Part shown: positions 59,400 through 64,000 of the stretch, piece after piece
How positions within the stretch are numbered: position 1 is the first letter of the stretch
Layout of the letters: every line of letters starts with the position of its first letter
Source: Hibiscus mutabilis
Lineage: Eukaryota > Streptophyta > Magnoliopsida > Malvales > Malvaceae
Reading direction: 5' to 3'
DNA: 64,000 nt
Assembly (NCBI GenBank): GCA_019671005.1
Contig: CM033752.1
Location: 19,104,969 to 19,168,968 of the forward strand
The notes under the pieces: model-generated
The model's database searches: none
Told to the model about the DNA's origin: nothing
The model's input: the letters and a program-made list of their open reading frames with translations, nothing else
Program-made: the position numbers and the translations under genes

Positions 59400-60709
59400 T
59401 ACTCTAAAGTGCATCACTATTCGACAAGCACAAAATTTGATTTTAGTACATTATCAGTTTTAGGTTCCTTCTTTTTGACCATTTTTTCCTTTGCATATTC
59501 CTTCTTATCAACTAATTATACCATTGGGACATCTTCATATTTCTTAGACAACCCCTCACTAATCATTTCAGGCTCTTCTTGTTCTTGTTCTAGCCTTGGG
59601 AACTCGTACGCTTCCTTGGCCAGCTCCTAACTAATCGTCTCAGGCTCTTCTTGTTTTGGCCTTGAGAACTCGTCATCTTACCTGGGCAGCACTTGATTTA
59701 TCATCTCAGACTCTTATTGTCCTTCTGGGCCGTGTTCTCGTTCTGGCTTTGGAAACTTGGATAGCTCTTCATTGATCATCTAAGACTCTCCTTGCTCTTC
59801 TTCTCGTTCTTGTTCTACCTTTGGTAATCGTCATCTTCCTTGAACGGTTCTTCATTAATCATCTTAGGCTCTTGTTCTTTGCATTCTTGTTCTTGGTACT
59901 CCTCTTCCTTAATCCCAAAACTGCAAATTCTGATAACCTTCTTTTTCATGATGATTCTCAATGTCGACTCCAGTTCATTATACTTAGCTTTGATTCATTC
60001 CAAATCGACAGCATCCGGTATAAGAAAAACCCTTATAAAGCCTTGATATCAACCTGCTTGTTGCACATAATCCACCCTATCATTACCATCTCCTAAACAG
60101 GCTTCTCCCCGCTTATGGCAATTCAGTCTCCATCCTTATTTATCTAAATGAAGATGTTGTCTCGTCTAAAACCTGCATTTACAGTTTCGAAAAGCTTCCA
60201 TTGAAAATCACAGTATAATACACACCAAGAAAATAAAAAGAAAGTTCGAGGGGTCTTTTGAGATGACCAATGAGAATGAAAATTTGATCGGTTTCTCCGG
60301 ACAAAAAAAAATTGGACAGAATGGATCTTTGGCAAGATGAAGATCAGCTGTAGAAGTGACGTAGTCTTTGGTAGGGGTGATCTTGAGTCCTAATTCGAGC
60401 TCGATGCCTCTGACTCGAACCCGGAACTAGTCGGATGGAGTAGATAATTTCCTTGTTAAACTAAAATTTAATTAATCATTAATAAAATGAAATTTCATTA
60501 ATCATTAAATAGTTAAAGAATACACAATACCTGAGGTTGCTATGATGCAAAGGGCCTAGGGCTACCAGCTTCAGCTCAAAATATTTCTTAAAATCCGCCT
60601 CTATATCTATCAAAATGGACGAAACTCTCTGTATTAACGGTTTTGCTCTTTGAGGGTGATTAGCTTTCAAATTCGCTCTCTCTATTGCGAGGAAATCGGG
60701 TCGCTCCAT
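59400..60709 (-). pseudogene. HSP20-like acidic-repeat protein, pseudogene
   Basis: Minus strand. Exon 1 (60709-60531) encodes MERPDFLAIERANLKANHPQ through GPLHHSNLR and ends at a CTCAG|GTATTG donor. An acceptor at 60410 continues in frame into GIELELGLKITPTKDYVTS and TADLHLAKDPFCPI, then a T/A-run frameshift leads to SGETDQIFILIGHLKR. After about 105 bp (degraded intron or insertion) come GFRRDNIFI, INKDGD, IAISGEKPV, EMVMIGWIMCNKQVDIKAL and IKAKYNELESTLRIIMKKKV, an alpha-crystallin/HSP20-like fold. At least five in-frame stops break it. A short acidic-repeat region and LVDKKEYAKEKMVKKKEPKT follow, closely matching the protein encoded at 61802-64000. The family resembles plant inactive HSP20-like (RTM2-type) proteins; that name is from memory. 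Confidence 0.75.
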
Positions 60710-60761
60710 CTCAGTGATGGTTAAGGGGAATTTGGATGGCTATATTTGTGGGCCCAGGCTT

Positions 60762-60772
60762 CTGTATTTATA
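60762..60772 (-). promoter_or_regulatory. TATA box of the HSP20-like pseudogene
   Basis: The minus strand reads TATAAATACAG about 55 bp upstream of the ATG at 60709, next to GGGCCC. Its survival argues that the copy once had its own promoter and arose by DNA duplication, not retrocopying. Confidence 0.6.
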
Positions 60773-60779
60773 ATCTCTT

Positions 60780-61800
60780 ATATATCCGATACAAGGTAAC
60801 AAGTTTGGTATTGATTCGCTTGCAAGCTTAATGTTTTCTTATACACAAATTAATTGTTAAGTTTACTATATTCCAATCCCCTCTTTACTTTTAGAATCAA
60901 ACATGTTTTGTATTGTTCCCTTTTTTATTCTTTTGCTATATGGCACCCATTCCCAAGCTAATTAATGTATGTTTCACTCTGCTTTTGAGATTGTAGCTTT
61001 AATTAAGATTGCAAATAGAATATTACCTTTAATTAAGTGATCATGTAGTTCATGTAGGCATGCGTGTAATTATATATATGAATGATCTTCGTAAGAGCAC
61101 AAGTTTTATAAAACAAGCAGAACGAACCCATCAAATGGGTTGTTATCACTACATACCCCGGGTTCAAGCAGCTTGTTTGCACGGTGTGTGCATTATTAAA
61201 GGGCTTGGATTAATAAACGGATATTATCTTGTAATCCAACCGGATAGTTAAAAAAAAAAAAGAACAAGAAGGGAAGTTAAATTGCTACTGCTGGCACATG
61301 AGAATGAAGCATGTGATGCATAATCTAAAGTTTATCTAATAGATTAAAATTTTCAAGTCACTTAACTTACGGTCATATTAACACATAAAAAGTGCAATAG
61401 AAGAACAGAAGTAGTCACATTTACTATTTCCAGGTATTAACCAAATAATGTTTTTCTTTACGAAGTGTAAAATTACTTACACTTGCTTGTATTTTGTACA
61501 ATCGTTCAAAAAATTATAAAAATAGATTGCATGCAAGAAAAAATATTAACATAAAATTTAAGAATAAATAAATAATAAAGACGGATGAACACTGCAGAAT
61601 TACTTCTCACAGCATAATAAGGAATTTTGTGATATAATGGTGAAAGGTGGTTTATGTTTGCCTAATCATAATAGGAAAAGAATTTTGATTCATGCTTCAT
61701 TTCTTTTAGCTAACGAATACCATTTAAAGGCGGGAACACTTGACTCCAAGGTTAACAGTGTGTATAAAATGGAAAACAAAATTATAAAATGCTTGCAAAT
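60780..61800. other. Intergenic sequence, no gene
   Basis: AT-rich, between the two minus-strand HSP20-like sequences. It holds the promoter-side region of the pseudogene and the 3' flank of the copy at 61802. Short frames here (61060-61251, 61637-61825) have no recognisable content. Confidence 0.6.
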
Positions 61801-61801
61801 T

Positions 61802-64000
61802 TCATCTTTTTCTTGCTCTAAGTAAGTTAATAACCATCACAATAAGAGAGGCAAGAAATGCTGACCCTGCAAACATTAAGGGTTTTCGCAGTTTATTCCT
61901 TTTTGGCTCCTCCTCCTTCATAGCTGCCCCTTCAATCGGAGCTTTGTCAGTGTCTGTTTTGGGAGTTGTCGTGTCCATGTCGCTTCCATTTTTTTCTTCC
62001 TCTTCACTTTTTTCTCCAATTTCACCTTCTATATTCTCAATTTTATTCTCCTCATAAAGTTTATCTGATTCATCTTTCTTTGACTCTTCATCAGGTTCAG
62101 GTTCCATTAAAGACTTCTCAACGTCTTCTCTGCTTTTCAGGTCTTTGAATTGTTCGAAAGCTAAATCTTCAGCTTGATCGTCTTTATTTGCAATCTTTTC
62201 ATATTCAATTTCACTCGGTAACTCTGTTTGCTGAGTTGCATCCCCTGTTTCTTCTTCCCATGGCTCTTCATTATTTTCGACATGTTGTCTCTTTGCTGAT
62301 TCCTTCTTATCAACCAACTTTGATTTTGGTACATTATCAACTTTAGGTTCCTTCTTTTTGACCCATTTTTTCTTTGCATATTCCTTCTTATCAACTAATT
62401 TTACCTTTGCGACCTCTTCATATTTCTTGGGCAGCCCGCCACTAATCATCTTAGACTCTTCTTGTTCTTGTTCTCGTTCTGGCCTTGTAAACTCGTCATC
62501 TTCCATGGGCAGCTCCTCACTAATCATCCCAGAATCTTCTTGTTCTTGTTCTGACCTTGAGAACTCGTCATCTTCCCTAGACAGCTCCTCACTAATCATC
62601 TCAAGCTCTTCTTTTTCTCGTTCTAGCCTTAGGAACTCGTCATCTTCCATGGGAAACTCCTCACTAATCATCTCAGGCTCTTCTTGTTCTTGTTCTGGTC
62701 TTGTGGACTCTTTATTTTCCCTGGGCAATTCCTTACTAACCATCCCAGGCTTTTCTTCTTCTTGTTCTAGCCTTGGAAACTCGTCATCTTCCTTGGGCAG
62801 CTCCTCACTAATCATCCCAGGCTCTTTTTTTTTTCTTGTTCTGGCCTTGGGAACTCACCATATTCCATGGGAAGCTCCTCACTAATCATCTCAGGCTCTT
62901 CTTATTCTTGTTCTGGTCTTGGGTACTCGTTATTTTCCCTGGGCAATTCTTTATTAATCATCTCAGGCTTTTTTTCTTCTCGTTCTGGCCTTGGAAACTC
63001 GTCATCTTCCTTAGGTTGTTCCTCACTAATCATCTCAGGCTCTTCTTTTTCTTGTTTTGGCCTTGGCAACTCATCATCTTCCATGGGAAGCTCCTCACTA
63101 ATCATCTCAGGTTTTTCTTGTTCTTGTTCTGGTCTTGGGGACTTGTCATTTTCCCTGGGCAATTCCTTACTAATCATCTCAGGTTTTTCTACTTCTCGTT
63201 CTGGCCTTGTGAACTCCTCATCTTCCTTAGGCTATTTCTCACTAATCATCTCAGGTGCTTCTTTTTCTTGTTCTAGCCTTGGGAACTCGTCATCTTCCAT
63301 GGGAAGCTCCTCACTAATCATCTCATGCTTTTCTTGTTCTTGTTCTGGTCTTGGGGGCTTGTCATTTTCCCTGGGCAATTCCTTACTAGCCATCTCAGGC
63401 TTTTTTTTTCTTGTTCTGGCCTTGTAAACTCGTCATCTTCCCTGGGCAGCTCCTCACTAATCATCTCAGGCTCTTTTTTTTCTTGTTTTGACCTTGGGAA
63501 CTCGTCCTCTTCCATGGGAAGTTCCTCACTAATCATCTCAGACTCTTCTTGTTTTTGTTCTGGTCTTGGGTACTCGTCATTTTCCCTGGGTAATTCTTTA
63601 TTAATCATCTCATGCTTTTCTTCTTCTCGTTTTAGCCTTGGAAACTCGTAATCTTCCTTAGGTTGTTCCTCACTAATCATCTCATGCTCTTCTTTTTCTT
63701 GTTATGGCCTTGGGAACTCGTCATCTTCCATGGGAAGCTCCTCACTAATCATCTCTGGCTTTTCTTGTTCTTGTTCTAATCTTGGGGACTCGTCATTTTC
63801 CTTGGGCAATTCCTTACTAATCATCTTAGGCTTTTCTTCTTCTCGTTCTAGCCTTGTGAACTTGTTATCTTCCTTAGGTTGTTCCTCACTAATCATCTCA
63901 GGCTCTTCTTTTTCTTGTTCTGGCCTTGGGAACTCGTCATCTTCCATGAGAAGCTCCTCACTAATCATCTCAGGCTCTTTTTGTTCTTGTTCTGGTCTTG
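61802..64000 (-). pseudogene. Tail-anchored acidic-repeat protein (HSP20-like family), broken, partial
   Basis: Minus strand; the N-terminal part is beyond 64000. The last 337 codons (62815-61802) are open. They start in Glu-rich repeats (MISEELPxEDDEFxRxEQEQ), pass through a Lys-rich linker (KLVDKKEYAKKKWVKKKEPK) and an acidic stretch, and end in a hydrophobic segment (MFAGSAFLASLIVMVINLL) with RARKR, a typical tail anchor. From about 62440 to the window end are some 21 repeats of 72 bp (24 residues). The repeats are broken by TAA at 62902-62904, TAG at 63232-63234 and TAA at 63702-63704, and by frameshifts in T/A runs at 62825-62834 and 63401-63409. It could be a pseudogene, or the T-run shifts could be sequence errors, but the three substitutions to stop argue for decay. 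Relative of the 59400-60709 copy. Confidence 0.7.
62440..64000 (-). repeat. 72-bp (24-codon) coding tandem repeats in ~216-bp triplets
   Basis: Spacing measured between AGCTCCTCAC-type anchors at 62511, 62583, 62655, 62727 and 62799 is exactly 72 bp. Further left-to-right the units fall into a recurring set of three: one with LPMEDDEFPRPEQEKEEPE, one with QPKEDDEF..EREEEKPE, and one with LPRENDE.PRPEQEQEKPE. This gives a higher-order period of about 216 bp. Confidence 0.92.

Noticed and set aside
62358..63651. Ser-rich and Phe-rich plus-strand frames opposite the acidic repeats
   Set aside because: They are antisense shadows of the Glu-rich minus-strand repeats, kept open by repeat composition.

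Overview
This is plant nuclear DNA. The reasons are one spliceosomal 12-exon gene for cytosolic ATP-dependent PEP carboxykinase, giant Ty3/gypsy LTRs with an initiator-tRNA-Met primer site, Mutator-type foldback MITEs with 9-bp target duplications, and a Stowaway MITE with the CTCCCTCCGTCCC terminus. The look of the repeats suggests a eudicot, perhaps a malvid such as cotton. That assignment is an inference.

Layout. 1-7618: minus-strand remnant of a Ty3/gypsy element, with a decayed gag-PR-RT-RH-IN region followed by its ~3.2-kb LTR. 7619-9480: probable LTR remnant of a different gypsy lineage. 9541-10265 and 11488-12420: two long foldback MITEs. 12421-47208: a nest of insertions. The outermost layer is a gypsy LTR-like sequence (12421-12807 plus 43758-47208), split by one gypsy retrotransposon at 12808-43752 with target duplication AGCCA. 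That element has a 3.46-kb 5' LTR, a defective polyprotein region, and a 3' LTR that is itself interrupted by a third gypsy LTR (20727-24871, target duplication TTTGT), which in turn carries a Stowaway MITE (24130-24398, TA).

The outstanding feature is the 3' LTR. After removing the nested LTR it is ~18.9 kb against 3.46 kb for its 5' partner. A 2.43-kb internal segment, single-copy in the 5' LTR, is present as eight head-to-tail units (25321-43227). The units fall into two alternating types (A and B), with one visibly mosaic unit. This looks like a satellite array born inside an LTR, although an assembly artefact must be excluded. Each unit also carries a cluster of GTACCGATAC / GTATCGGTAC hairpins.

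47209-61800: the gene-bearing part. PEP carboxykinase lies at 49903-54625 (+). Its upstream region and introns are loaded with MITEs, including a Mutator-type foldback in intron 1 and small foldbacks made of degenerate telomere-like heptamers upstream and in intron 4. A decayed LINE-type ORF1/RRM sequence follows at 55590-57340. At the right end, on the minus strand, are two related sequences of an HSP20-like, acidic-repeat, tail-anchored protein family: a short pseudogene (59400-60709), and a second copy (61802 to beyond 64000) whose 24-residue repeats have expanded to about 21 copies and which carries several stops and frameshifts.

Apart from PEP carboxykinase I see no gene in the window that is clearly intact. 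Most other open frames are chance frames inside repeats.
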